Shown here in pieces: positions 16,464-24,568 of a stretch of 64,000 nucleotides of DNA. Position numbers and translations under genes: made by a program. This DNA is from Streptosporangium roseum DSM 43021 (GTDB lineage Bacteria; Actinomycetota; Actinomycetes; Streptosporangiales; Streptosporangiaceae): positions 1,488,001-1,552,000 of the forward strand of contig NC_013595.1 in NCBI RefSeq assembly GCF_000024865.1. The letters run 5' to 3'. Numbering within the stretch: position 1 is the first letter of the stretch; each line of letters begins with the position of its first letter. The notes under the pieces are model-generated. The model had not been told where the DNA came from. It did no database searches and saw only the letters and a program-made list of their open reading frames with translations.

Positions 16464-17180
16464 ATTAGCCGGCTCGTTCTCTGGAACGTCGATCTCACGC
16501 TGGTCGATGTGTCCATCATCACCCGCGAGGCGTACGCGGACGCCTTCCGGAAGGTCACCGGGCGGCCTCTGGTCAAGCTGACCCAGCACAACGGCCGCCC
16601 GGACTCGGAGATCGTCTTCGAGACGCTGGCCATCAACGGGATCGTCGCCGAGGACGACCACCTCCCCGAGTTCCTGGAGGCGCTGGGCGAGGCCTTCGGA
16701 GCGCGGCGCAAGCGCCTGACCAAGGACGGCCGGACGATGGCCGGGGCGGCGGACGCGCTGAAGGCCGTGGCCAGGCTCGACGGCACGGTCCAGTCGGTGC
16801 TCACCGGCACGATAAAGAGCAACGCCGTGCACAAGCTGACCGCCTTCGGCCTGGACAGGCACGTGGACTTCGAGGTCGGCGGCTACGGCGAGGAGGTCTA
16901 CCCCAAGGCCACCCTGCTCCAGGTCGCGCAGGGCCGGGCCAGGCAGAAGTACGGCGGCACCTTCGACGGCGGCAACACCGTGATGATCGGCGACTCGGCC
17001 AGGGACGTCCAGGCCGCCAGGATCGCCGGGGCGTCGATGATCGCGGTCGCCACCGGCCGCTCCCTCCCGGCCGAGCTCCACGAGGCGGGGGCCGACGTGG
17101 TCCTGCCCGACCTGTCCAACCCGTCGGAGGTCGTCGCGGCCGTGGCCGGGCTCACCTCACCGGCCCGCAAGGCCGGTTAG
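16464..17180 (+). CDS. HAD-superfamily hydrolase-like protein with ATT start and Asn at the nucleophile position
   Basis: Coding from 16464 gives ISRLVLWNVDLTLVDVSIIT, which contains HAD motif I; the only canonical in-frame start (GTG 16509) would delete that motif. Upstream codons run to a TAG at 16422 without ATG, GTG, TTG or CTG. ATT 16464 has GGGAGG five bases before it, ideal spacing, so ATT initiation is proposed (238 aa). Motif I reads W-N-V-D-L-T: Asn8 sits where the phospho-acceptor Asp is expected, Asp10 is kept. The other motifs look intact: VLTGTIKSNAVHKL, EVYPKATLLQVAQ and TVMIGDSARDVQAARIAG. The protein may be a non-catalytic phosphosugar binder, or use a different nucleophile. 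Confidence 0.75.
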   Translation: MSRLVLWNVDLTLVDVSIITREAYADAFRKVTGRPLVKLTQHNGRPDSEIVFETLAINGIVAEDDHLPEFLEALGEAFGARRKRLTKDGRTMAGAADALKAVARLDGTVQSVLTGTIKSNAVHKLTAFGLDRHVDFEVGGYGEEVYPKATLLQVAQGRARQKYGGTFDGGNTVMIGDSARDVQAARIAGASMIAVATGRSLPAELHEAGADVVLPDLSNPSEVVAAVAGLTSPARKAG

Positions 17181-17301
17181 GCCCCCGCCCCACGGCCTCG
17201 CCCGGCCCCGCCTCACGGCTCCTGCCCGGTCCCCGCCTCACGGCTCCCGCCCCACGGCCTCCGCCCGGCCCTCGCCCCACGGCCCGCGCGACGCGTGGTC
17301 G
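17181..17301. repeat. Degenerate C-rich repeats between convergent genes
   Basis: About 120 bp composed of imperfect copies of a CCCGCCTCACGGCTCCTGCC / CGCCCCACGGCCTCGCCCGG type unit (~27 bp spacing). It lies between the HAD gene and the convergent decarboxylase gene. No gene or clear terminator stem stands out. Confidence 0.6.
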
Positions 17302-18726
17302 TCACGGACGGCGAGCGGCGATCTCGCGGACGACCGAGGCCAGCAGGTCGATGTCGGCCTCGGTGGTGCGCCAGTTGAGGATGGCCGGTCGCAGGGCGGT
17401 CATGCCCCGGTAGGTGGTGGTCCCGGCGTAGACCCGGCCGTCGGCGAGCAGTTCCCGGCCGATCCACGCGTTCAGCGCGTTCAGCTCCTCCTCGGGGACG
17501 CCGGGCGGGCGGTAGCGGAAGCAGACCACGCACAGCCGTACCGGGGCGAGCAGTTCCAGGTCGGGGGCCTCTTCGACGGTCGCGCCCAGCCGTAGGGCCA
17601 GATCGTGGTGGCGCTCGACCATCTCCCGGTGGCCCTGCCTGCCGTAGGCCCGCAGGGTCGCCCAGATGGGCAGCGCACGCGCGCGGCGGGAGGACTCCGG
17701 GCCCAGGCAGTTGTAGTTGACGTGCGGGTCGTCCTCGGCCGGGAGGTACGCCGCGCCCCACGGGCCGAAGGTCCGGCCCATGAGCTCCGGGTCGCGGACG
17801 AACGCGAACCCGCTCTCGTAGGGGACGTTGAGCCACTTGTGCCCGTCCGCGGCCACCGAGTGTGCCCGCTCCACCCCCCTGACCAGGTGCGACAGGCGGG
17901 GCGAGGCCGCCGCGAACAGGCCGAAGGCCCCGTCCACGTGCAGCCAGGCACCGTGCCGCCCGGCCAGGTCAGCGAGGTCGTCGATGGGGTCGAAGTCTCC
18001 GGTGTTCACCTCGCCCGCGTTCCCGACGATCACCGCCGGGCCGTCGATCCGTCCGAGCTCCCGGTCCATGGCCTCCAGGTCGACCCGCCCCGCCTCGTCC
18101 CGGGCGAAGACGCGGACGCCGTCCCGGCCGCAGCCGAGCGTCAGCAGCGCCTTGCGGCTGCTGGGGTGGATGTACCCCCCGGCCAGCACGGGCATCCGCG
18201 GCAGTCCGGCGAGCCCGTCGGCCGTCACGTCGGCACCGTGGCGCTCGCCCCACCACTGCCGGGCGCACGCCAGCCCGGTGAGGTTGGCGAAGGTCGCGCT
18301 CGGGGTCAGCACGCCGCCGTAGGACCGCGGCAGCCCGAACAGGTCCTTCAGCCACCGCAGCACGACGGTCTCCGCCCGGGTGGCGAACGGCGAGGTCAGC
18401 CAGAGCCCGCCTGCCTGGTCCAGCAGGGAGGTCACCCAGTCGCCCGCCTGGGCCGCCGGGGTGGAGCCGCCGACGACGAAGTGGAAGAAACGCGGTCCCG
18501 AGGAGTGCGTCGCCGCCTCGGTGCCGACGTGCAGCAGACGTTCGACGCTGTCCAGCGTGCCTTCGCCGTCCTCGGGGAGCGGGCCGTCGAGCAGGTCGAG
18601 CAGGTCGTCGGCCCCGTGATCGTGAACGGGACGCCCGCCGAGCGATTCGAGGTAGGGGCCGGCGGCTCCGGCCACCATCTCCAGCGCGGCCGCGGCCTGG
18701 TCGCGTTCGTTCAAAGGATCACTCAT
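17302..18726 (-). CDS. Pyridoxal-phosphate-dependent amino acid decarboxylase (group II)
   Basis: 474-aa fold-type I PLP enzyme of the aromatic-L-amino-acid/glutamate decarboxylase family. PRFFHFVVGGSTPAA is the N-terminal substrate loop, GGVLTPSATFANLTGLACAR the phosphate-binding region, WLHVDGAFGLFAA carries the PLP-nitrogen-binding Asp, and SVAADGHKWLNVPYESGF holds the Schiff-base lysine. NGAEVNTGDFDP-type sequence precedes these. The C-terminal TTTYRGMTALRPAILNWRTT is typical. Substrate (Trp, Tyr, DOPA, diaminobutyrate or other) cannot be read from the sequence. It stands alone, convergent with the HAD gene and 58 bp from the PBP gene stop. Confidence 0.87.
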   Translation of the reverse strand: MSDPLNERDQAAAALEMVAGAAGPYLESLGGRPVHDHGADDLLDLLDGPLPEDGEGTLDSVERLLHVGTEAATHSSGPRFFHFVVGGSTPAAQAGDWVTSLLDQAGGLWLTSPFATRAETVVLRWLKDLFGLPRSYGGVLTPSATFANLTGLACARQWWGERHGADVTADGLAGLPRMPVLAGGYIHPSSRKALLTLGCGRDGVRVFARDEAGRVDLEAMDRELGRIDGPAVIVGNAGEVNTGDFDPIDDLADLAGRHGAWLHVDGAFGLFAAASPRLSHLVRGVERAHSVAADGHKWLNVPYESGFAFVRDPELMGRTFGPWGAAYLPAEDDPHVNYNCLGPESSRRARALPIWATLRAYGRQGHREMVERHHDLALRLGATVEEAPDLELLAPVRLCVVCFRYRPPGVPEEELNALNAWIGRELLADGRVYAGTTTYRGMTALRPAILNWRTTEADIDLLASVVREIAARRP

Positions 18727-18784
18727 CCCTCAGGAGAACACACGCCGGTCGCGGCCCGCCAGCCTCTTTTCGATCTTCGATGGG

Positions 18785-20308
18785 CTAGGGCGCCGTAAGC
18801 CCGCCGAGGAACCGGCCCGCGATGGGCGCGGCCACCGTGGAGCCCGCGCCGCCGCCCTCCACGATCACCGAGAACGCCAGGTCGTCCCGGTAGCCGATGA
18901 ACCACGCGTGGGACGGCGGCTCCTTGCCCGAGCCGAACTCGGCGGTGCCGGTCTTGCCCGCCGTACCCGGGGGGAAGGAGACCGCGCTCGCCGTGCCCTC
19001 CACCACCACCGCGGGCATCAGCGTGCGCAGCGCCCGCACCACCCCCGGCTCCAGCTTCCTCGGCTGGACCGCCGGCAGCAGGCCCGCGTCCACCAGCCGG
19101 GGCGGGCGCCAGGAGCCGTCGGCGATCGCCGCCGCCACGGTCGCCATGTTCAGCGGGCTCGTCAGGACGCGGCCCTGCCCGATCGAGGCCGACGCGAGGT
19201 CGGTGTCGTCCTTCGGGTCGGGGAACTGTGCCCGTACGGCGGGCACTCCGGGGTCCACCGGGCCTCCGAACCCGAAGCTCGCCGCTACCGCGGCCAGCCG
19301 CTTCCCGCCGAGCCGGTCCACGCTGAGCCGCCCGAACGTGGTGTTGCACGAGTGGGCGAACGCCTCGCGCAGCGCGACCGTGCCGTAGTCCTTGAACCCG
19401 GCGTTGTGGAAGGGGAAGCCGCCGATGTTCTGCTCGGCCGGGCAGGGCACGAGCCCGCCCGCGGTCATGCCGTCGGCGATCAGGGCCGAGGCCGTGACCA
19501 CCTTGAAGGTCGAGCCGGGAGGGTAGTGGCCGAGCAGCGCCCGGTTGAACCCGCCGGGCTTGTTGACCACGGCCAGGATCTCGCCGGTCGAGGGCCGCAG
19601 CGCGACCAGGGAGGCGGGCTTGTCCACCGTGTCCAGGGCCGCGGCGGCGGCCCGGTGGACGCGCAGGTCGATCGTGGTCCGCAGTTCCTCGCCGGGCTTG
19701 GCCTCGGCGGTGGCGAGCGTGGCGACCTGCCTCCCTCCCCGGACCAGGTCCACCCGGGCCGAGGAGGTGCCGGTGAGCCGGGAGGCGTACTTCTCCCTGA
19801 GCCCCTCGACGAGCTGCTGCACCGAGCCCGGCGCGGTGGCGGTGTCGACGCGGGTCCCGTCGGCGGCCAGGATCGGCGCCTGCTCGGCCTTGACCAGCAC
19901 GGTCTTGAACCGCAGGCCGGATTCGAGCCGGGGATGGATCGCCGCCGGGCTCCACTTCACCCGCCAGGTCCGCTCGTGCTCGACCAGTGCCAGCGAGCCG
20001 TCGTAGGCCCAGTCCACCGGCCCGTCCAGTTCGGCGTGGAAGGCGACCTCGGAGTCGGTGCTCCCGGTGACCTCGAAGCCGGCCCCCGACAGCTTCAGGT
20101 CGGTCCGGAACCGCTTGTACCAGCGGTCGAAGTCGCCGGGCGGCTCGACCGTGAGCGCCCGCATCGCCGGGTAGTCCTGCCTGCCCCACGCCGCCAGGAA
20201 CTCCCGGGCCGTCTGCTCGGCCGATCCCTGGGTGCTCAGCGCCCAAACACCCCCGCCGACCACGGCGACCGGCACCAGTACGGCCGCCGCCAGGTATTTC
20301 AGCTTCAT
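18785..20308 (-). CDS. Penicillin-binding protein, MecA_N plus transpeptidase (class B)
   Basis: 507-aa D,D-transpeptidase anchored by one N-terminal helix (residues 5-25). Residues ~28-140 are a NTF2-like MecA_N domain (AREFLAAWGRQDYPAMRAL...WRVKWSPAAIHP), followed by a short PBP-dimer-like region and the transpeptidase. All three catalytic motifs are present: S266TFK in PPGSTFKVVTA, S320CN in AHSCNTTFG, and K452TG in GKTGTAEFGSG, then HAWFIGY. This MecA_N architecture is shared with low-affinity PBPs such as staphylococcal PBP2a and with actinobacterial PbpA-like proteins. ATG 20308 removes 25 unlikely residues of the open frame. It is divergent from LysR and beta-lactamase-like genes. Confidence 0.92.
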   Translation of the reverse strand: MKLKYLAAAVLVPVAVVGGGVWALSTQGSAEQTAREFLAAWGRQDYPAMRALTVEPPGDFDRWYKRFRTDLKLSGAGFEVTGSTDSEVAFHAELDGPVDWAYDGSLALVEHERTWRVKWSPAAIHPRLESGLRFKTVLVKAEQAPILAADGTRVDTATAPGSVQQLVEGLREKYASRLTGTSSARVDLVRGGRQVATLATAEAKPGEELRTTIDLRVHRAAAAALDTVDKPASLVALRPSTGEILAVVNKPGGFNRALLGHYPPGSTFKVVTASALIADGMTAGGLVPCPAEQNIGGFPFHNAGFKDYGTVALREAFAHSCNTTFGRLSVDRLGGKRLAAVAASFGFGGPVDPGVPAVRAQFPDPKDDTDLASASIGQGRVLTSPLNMATVAAAIADGSWRPPRLVDAGLLPAVQPRKLEPGVVRALRTLMPAVVVEGTASAVSFPPGTAGKTGTAEFGSGKEPPSHAWFIGYRDDLAFSVIVEGGGAGSTVAAPIAGRFLGGLTAP

Positions 20309-20415
20309 CAGTCGTCCCCTTATCCTCGCGGACCGAGGAGACCAGAGATATGTCCTTGATGTCCAATATTGGTATGTGGCCATTATTAATACAGAAACGG
20401 ATATAGTTGCTGTTC
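20309..20415. promoter_or_regulatory. Divergent PBP/LysR promoter region with palindrome
   Basis: 107 bp, markedly AT-rich for this genome. It contains the perfect 10-bp palindrome CCAATATTGG (20363-20372) and a CATTATTAATACAG stretch before lysR. A LysR-type T-N11-A operator could be accommodated. Both divergent promoters probably lie here. Confidence 0.5.
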
Positions 20416-21336
20416 ATGGACCTCGTGCGACATCTGCGCTACTTCACGGTCGTCGCCGAAGAACTGCATTTCGGCAACGCGGCGGTCCGGCTCGGCATGG
20501 CCCAGCCGCCGCTCAGCCAGCGCATCCGGCGGCTGGAGGAGGAGCTCGGCGTGCGGCTGTTCGACCGATCCAGCCGCCAGGTCCGGCTGACCGAGCCGGG
20601 CCGGCTGCTGCTGGCCGAGGCCCGCGAGATCGTCGCGCGGGTGGACCGGCTGCGCGACCTGGCCGGGCGGGGGGAGAGCGCGGTGCTCCGGGTGGGGGTC
20701 ACCCCCGACCTGGGATCGGCGCTGATCGCGGCGCTGATCGCCGGGTTCCGCGACCGCGCGCCCGAAGTACGGCCCGCGCCCGCCGAGATGTGGAGCGCCG
20801 ACCAGGTCATCGCGCTCACCGACGGCACCCTCGACGTGGGCCTGCTCCGCCACCCGGTGACCGCCCCCGGGCTGAGCTTCGGCCCGGTGCTCGTCCAGCG
20901 TCCAGGCGTGGTGCTGGCCGAGGCCGACCCGCTCGCGGCGATGTCGTCGGTGCACCTGGCCGACCTGGCGGGCCGGCAGCTCGTGCTCTTCCCCCGGGAG
21001 CCCGGCCTGCACGAGGAGACGCTCGCGGAGTGCCGTCACCACGGGTTCGTCCCGGAGAAGGTGCACGAGGCGCAGACCCTCGGACTGGTCCTGGCCGGTA
21101 CGGCCGTCGCCTTCGGGCCCCGGGTGGAGCTGCCGGGACTCCGGTGGAGGCCGCTGCTGGGCAGTCCCCTGGCATGGCGGATCTCCACGGCCTGGCGGGG
21201 AGAGGCGACGGACGCTGCCGTAGCCTTCGGGGCGGTGGCCGTTGGAGTGCTGAAGGAGAATGCCGGGATGACCGACGACGGTGTGGCGCCTGCGCGGCGC
21301 GTCCGTGCCAGGCCCGCCTCTGGATTCCTGGCGTGA
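20416..21336 (+). CDS. LysR-family transcriptional regulator
   Basis: 306-aa LysR regulator: N-terminal winged helix (MDLVRHLRYFTVVAEELHFGNAAVRLGMAQPP in two overlapping blocks, then LSQRIRRLEEELGVRLF) and a substrate-binding-like effector domain with VGVTPDLGSALIAALIAGF. ATG 20416 gives the standard LysR N-terminus. Its last codons overlap the beta-lactamase-like gene by 4 nt (GTGA), so the two are translationally coupled. Divergent from the PBP gene across an AT-rich spacer. The architecture recalls AmpR-type control of beta-lactam resistance; no inducer-binding residues can be assigned. Confidence 0.9.
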   Translation: MDLVRHLRYFTVVAEELHFGNAAVRLGMAQPPLSQRIRRLEEELGVRLFDRSSRQVRLTEPGRLLLAEAREIVARVDRLRDLAGRGESAVLRVGVTPDLGSALIAALIAGFRDRAPEVRPAPAEMWSADQVIALTDGTLDVGLLRHPVTAPGLSFGPVLVQRPGVVLAEADPLAAMSSVHLADLAGRQLVLFPREPGLHEETLAECRHHGFVPEKVHEAQTLGLVLAGTAVAFGPRVELPGLRWRPLLGSPLAWRISTAWRGEATDAAVAFGAVAVGVLKENAGMTDDGVAPARRVRARPASGFLA

Positions 21337-22184
21337 CCGACCTCGGCGGCCTGTTCCGCGCGGCCGGAGTGACCGGGTTCCTGCACGCGGTGGACGTGGA
21401 CACCGGGGCCGAGGTCGCCCACGGCGCCGACGAGCCCGTGGTCATGGCCTCGGTGTTCAAGCTGGCGCTGCTGGTGGAGTTCTTCCGGCAGGCGGACGCG
21501 GGACGGCTGGACGTGACCGAGCGGGTCACGGTCATGGCGGACCGCCACACTCCCGGGCCCACCGGAGTGTCGGCCATGGCCGACGACGTGACGATGTCCC
21601 TGCGCGACCTGGCCTACCTGATGATCGCGGTGAGCGACAACACCGCCGCCGACGCCCTGATCGGCAGGGTCGGCCTGTCGGCGGTCAACACCATGCTCGC
21701 CGCCGAGGGCCTGGACGGGACATGGGTCGAGCACGACTGCCGGAGCCTGTTCGCCAGCATCGTCGAGGACGCCGGACAGGAGGAGATGCCCACCGACCCC
21801 GCGGTGATCGCCCGGCTCCGGGCACTGGACCCGGCACGCACCAGCCGGAGCACCCCGCGAGACATGACCCGGCTGCTCGGCATGGTCTGGCGCGACGAGG
21901 CGGCCTCGGCCGCGTCGTGCGCCTCGATGCGCAGGCTGCTCGGCCTGCAGGTGTGGCCGCACCGGCTGGCCGCCGGATTCCCCTACGACGACGTGGCGGT
22001 CAGCGGCAAGACCGGCACGCTGCCCACGCTCCGCAACGAGGTCGGCGTGGTGGAGTATCCCGACGGCGGTCGCTACGCGGTCGCGGTCTTCACCCGCTCC
22101 TACGGCACCGCGCAGAACCAGCCCCGCGCCGACGCGGTGATCGGCACCGCGGCGCGGGCCGCCGTGGAACGGCTACGTGGGTGA
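21333..22184 (+). CDS. Class A beta-lactamase-like serine hydrolase without signal peptide
   Basis: 283-aa protein with the three active-site motifs of class A beta-lactamases: S40VFK in VVMASVFKLALLVEFF, S101DN in LMIAVSDNTAADALI, and K226TG in VAVSGKTGTLPTL. A clear ExxLN omega-loop motif around Glu166 is not visible, and no signal peptide precedes the fold: it begins VTDLGGLFRAAGV at the GTG overlapping the lysR stop. It may be cytoplasmic, exported by another route, or act as an esterase rather than a beta-lactamase. Coupling to lysR and nearness to a MecA_N PBP support a cell-wall or beta-lactam role. Confidence 0.85.
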   Translation: MTDLGGLFRAAGVTGFLHAVDVDTGAEVAHGADEPVVMASVFKLALLVEFFRQADAGRLDVTERVTVMADRHTPGPTGVSAMADDVTMSLRDLAYLMIAVSDNTAADALIGRVGLSAVNTMLAAEGLDGTWVEHDCRSLFASIVEDAGQEEMPTDPAVIARLRALDPARTSRSTPRDMTRLLGMVWRDEAASAASCASMRRLLGLQVWPHRLAAGFPYDDVAVSGKTGTLPTLRNEVGVVEYPDGGRYAVAVFTRSYGTAQNQPRADAVIGTAARAAVERLRG

Positions 22185-22257
22185 CCCACATCGCGAATCC
22201 CGAGGGTGTGTGGTCGCCGGGGATGACATTCCGGCGAGCCGCCGAGAGGATGGGGCC

Positions 22258-24303
22258 ATGGTTGAGGAAGGTGCGCTGCTCTGGGAACCCGCCCCGGAGG
22301 TCGTGAGGGACGCCAAGGTCACCCGCTACATGAAGTGGCTCGGCCGGCCCGGTGACTACGAGTCCCTGTGGCAGTGGTCGGTGGACGCCCCGGCCGAGTT
22401 CTGGACGTCGGTCTGGGACTACTTCGGTGTCGTGGGTGAGCGTGGTGACGGGCCCGTCATATCCGGGACGATGCCCGGCGCCGAATGGTTCACCGGATCC
22501 ACGCTGAACTACGCGGCCAACGCGCTGCGCCGGGCCGGGAACGACCCCGACCGGCTCGCGGTGGTCTTCCGCGACGAGGCGGGCGGGCGGCGGACGCTCA
22601 CCCTGGGAGAGCTGGCCGAGGAGGTCGCCCGGGTCCGTACGGGCCTGGCCGGGCTGGGCGTCGGCCGGGGGGATCGGGTGGCGGCGTACGCGCCGAACAT
22701 CCCCGAGACGCTGGTCGCCTTCCTCGCCACCGCCTCGCTGGGGGCGATCTGGTCCTCCTGCTCCCCGGACTTCGGCGCGCCCAGTGTGATCGACCGCTTC
22801 ACCCAGATCGAGCCGAAGGTGCTCATCGCGGTCGACGGCTACGACTACAACGGCAAGCGGTTCGACCGGGCCGAGGTCGTCCGGGACATCGCCGCCAAGC
22901 TGCCGACCCTGGTCGCGCAGGTGCGGATAGCGACGCCGTACGGCCCCGGCACGCCGGGCGCCGACGGCGCGTCCGGCACCGGCAGCCCGTCCGGCGGTCC
23001 CGATGAGCCGGGCACCGAGGGCACGTCCGGCGGTTCCGGCGCGCCGGGCGCGGGGCGGGCCCCGTCGGAGGGCGGCACCACCATCCTCGGCTGGGCGGAC
23101 CTGCGCGACTCCGCCGGGCCGCTGGCCTTCGAGCCGGTGCCCTTCGGCCACCCGCTCTGGATCGTCTACTCCTCCGGCACCACCGGGCTGCCCAAGCCGA
23201 TCGTGCACGGCCACGGCGGCGTGGTGCTGGAGCACCTCAAGGCGCTCTCCTTCCACCAGGACCTGGGCGAGGACGACGTCTTCTTCTGGTACACCACCAC
23301 CGGCTGGATGATGTGGAACTACCTCATCGGCGGCCTGCTGGTCGGCTCGACGGTGGTCCTCTACGACGGGGCGGCCACCTATCCGGGCACCGACGCGCTG
23401 TGGCGGCTGGCCGCCGAGGAGGGGGTCACCTACTTCGGCACCGGCGCGCCGTACCTGGTCGCCTCCATGAAGGCGGGCCTGCGGCCCGCCGGGCTCACGG
23501 CGCTGCGCGGCCTGGGCTCCACCGGCTCGCCGCTGCCGCCCGAGGGGTTCGCCTGGGTGCACGACGCGCTGCCGGAGGTCCAGCTCGGCTCGTTCTCCGG
23601 CGGCACCGACGTCTGCACCGGCTTCGTCGGCGCGGTGCCGCTGCTGCCGGTCCGGGCGGGGGTCATCCCGTGCCGCTGCCTGGGGGCCAGGGTCGAGTCC
23701 TTCGATTCGTCGGGCGCGCCGGTGGTCGGTGAGGTCGGTGAGCTGGTGCTGACCGCGCCGATGCCGTCGATGCCGGTCATGTTCTGGAACGACGCCGACG
23801 GGTCGAGATACCGGGAGAGCTACTTCGCCGACTACCCGGGCGTCTGGCGGCACGGCGACTGGATCAAGATCCTCCCCGACGGCGGCTGCGTGATCTACGG
23901 CCGTTCCGACTCCACCCTCAACCGGGGGGGCGTCCGGATGGGCACCAGCGAGTTCTACCGCGTGGTGGAGCGCTTCGACGAGATCGCCGACAGCCTGGTG
24001 ATCGACACCGGCCAGCTCGGCCAGGAGGGCCGCCTGCTGCTCTACGTCACCATGGCCGAAGGGGCCGCCCTGTCCGACGCGCTGGTCACGGACCTGCGCG
24101 CGGCCCTCAGGGACGCGCTGTCCCCCCGGCACGTGCCGAACGAGATCATCGAGGTCCCCGGGATCCCGCGCACGCTCAGCGGCAAGAAGCTGGAGGTCCC
24201 CGTCCGCAAGATCCTCCTCGGCGTCCCCCCGGAGAAGGCCGCCAACCTCGACGCCATGGCCAACCCGGAGGTCCTGTCCTACTTCGCGCCGGTGAAGGAC
24301 TGA
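22258..24303 (+). CDS. Acetoacetyl-CoA synthetase (acetoacetate-CoA ligase)
   Basis: 681-aa AMP-forming ligase that activates acetoacetate (and possibly other 3-oxoacids) to the CoA thioester. It has the ACAS_N-like start (TRYMKWLGRPGDYESLWQW), the AMP motif IVYSSGTTGLPKPIVHGHGG, GWMMWNYLIGGL, the DGGCVIYGRSDSTLNRGGVR hinge and the catalytic lysine region RTLSGKKLEVPVRKIL. Residues ~226-276 are an unusual Gly/Ser/Pro/Asp-rich linker (GASGTGSPSGGPDEPGT) between the N-terminal subdomain and the AMP motif, absent from typical family members. ATG 22258 follows GAGAGG. It is followed by a very strong terminator. Confidence 0.93.
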   Translation: MVEEGALLWEPAPEVVRDAKVTRYMKWLGRPGDYESLWQWSVDAPAEFWTSVWDYFGVVGERGDGPVISGTMPGAEWFTGSTLNYAANALRRAGNDPDRLAVVFRDEAGGRRTLTLGELAEEVARVRTGLAGLGVGRGDRVAAYAPNIPETLVAFLATASLGAIWSSCSPDFGAPSVIDRFTQIEPKVLIAVDGYDYNGKRFDRAEVVRDIAAKLPTLVAQVRIATPYGPGTPGADGASGTGSPSGGPDEPGTEGTSGGSGAPGAGRAPSEGGTTILGWADLRDSAGPLAFEPVPFGHPLWIVYSSGTTGLPKPIVHGHGGVVLEHLKALSFHQDLGEDDVFFWYTTTGWMMWNYLIGGLLVGSTVVLYDGAATYPGTDALWRLAAEEGVTYFGTGAPYLVASMKAGLRPAGLTALRGLGSTGSPLPPEGFAWVHDALPEVQLGSFSGGTDVCTGFVGAVPLLPVRAGVIPCRCLGARVESFDSSGAPVVGEVGELVLTAPMPSMPVMFWNDADGSRYRESYFADYPGVWRHGDWIKILPDGGCVIYGRSDSTLNRGGVRMGTSEFYRVVERFDEIADSLVIDTGQLGQEGRLLLYVTMAEGAALSDALVTDLRAALRDALSPRHVPNEIIEVPGIPRTLSGKKLEVPVRKILLGVPPEKAANLDAMANPEVLSYFAPVKD

Positions 24304-24310
24304 CGCGGGG

Positions 24311-24350
24311 GCACCGCGGACGCCTCGGCCCGCCGAGGCGTCCGCGGTGC
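24311..24350. terminator. Very stable hairpin terminator after acetoacetyl-CoA synthetase
   Basis: 19-bp perfect stem (24311-24329 with 24332-24350), arms beginning GCACCGCGGACGCC, with only two bases between arms. It starts 7 bp after the stop codon. Likely a rho-independent terminator of the actinobacterial stem-only type. Confidence 0.85.
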
Positions 24351-24456
24351 CGGAGAGCGGCGGGCGGGGTCCGGGGCAGTGGATCTCCGGCCCCGCCGGA
24401 ACGGCCCGGCCGTCGCGGGACAGGCGTGACCGGTGTCTCCGCCCGGCGATCTACGT

Positions 24457-24492
24457 GATCTCCAGGGCTGTCCCGGATCTCCAGGACTGTCC
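24457..24492. repeat. Direct repeat upstream of a membrane protein gene
   Basis: GATCTCCAGGGCTGTCC (24457-24473) recurs with one change at 24476-24492, a 19-bp period (about two helical turns). It lies ~80 bp before the downstream ATG and could be an activator site in the promoter of that gene. Confidence 0.55.
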
Positions 24493-24568
24493 TGAGGGGG
24501 ACATCCGTCCCGGGGGACGCGGACACCGGCTCATGCGGCCCGGGACACGTTCCGGGTTCGGTGAACAG

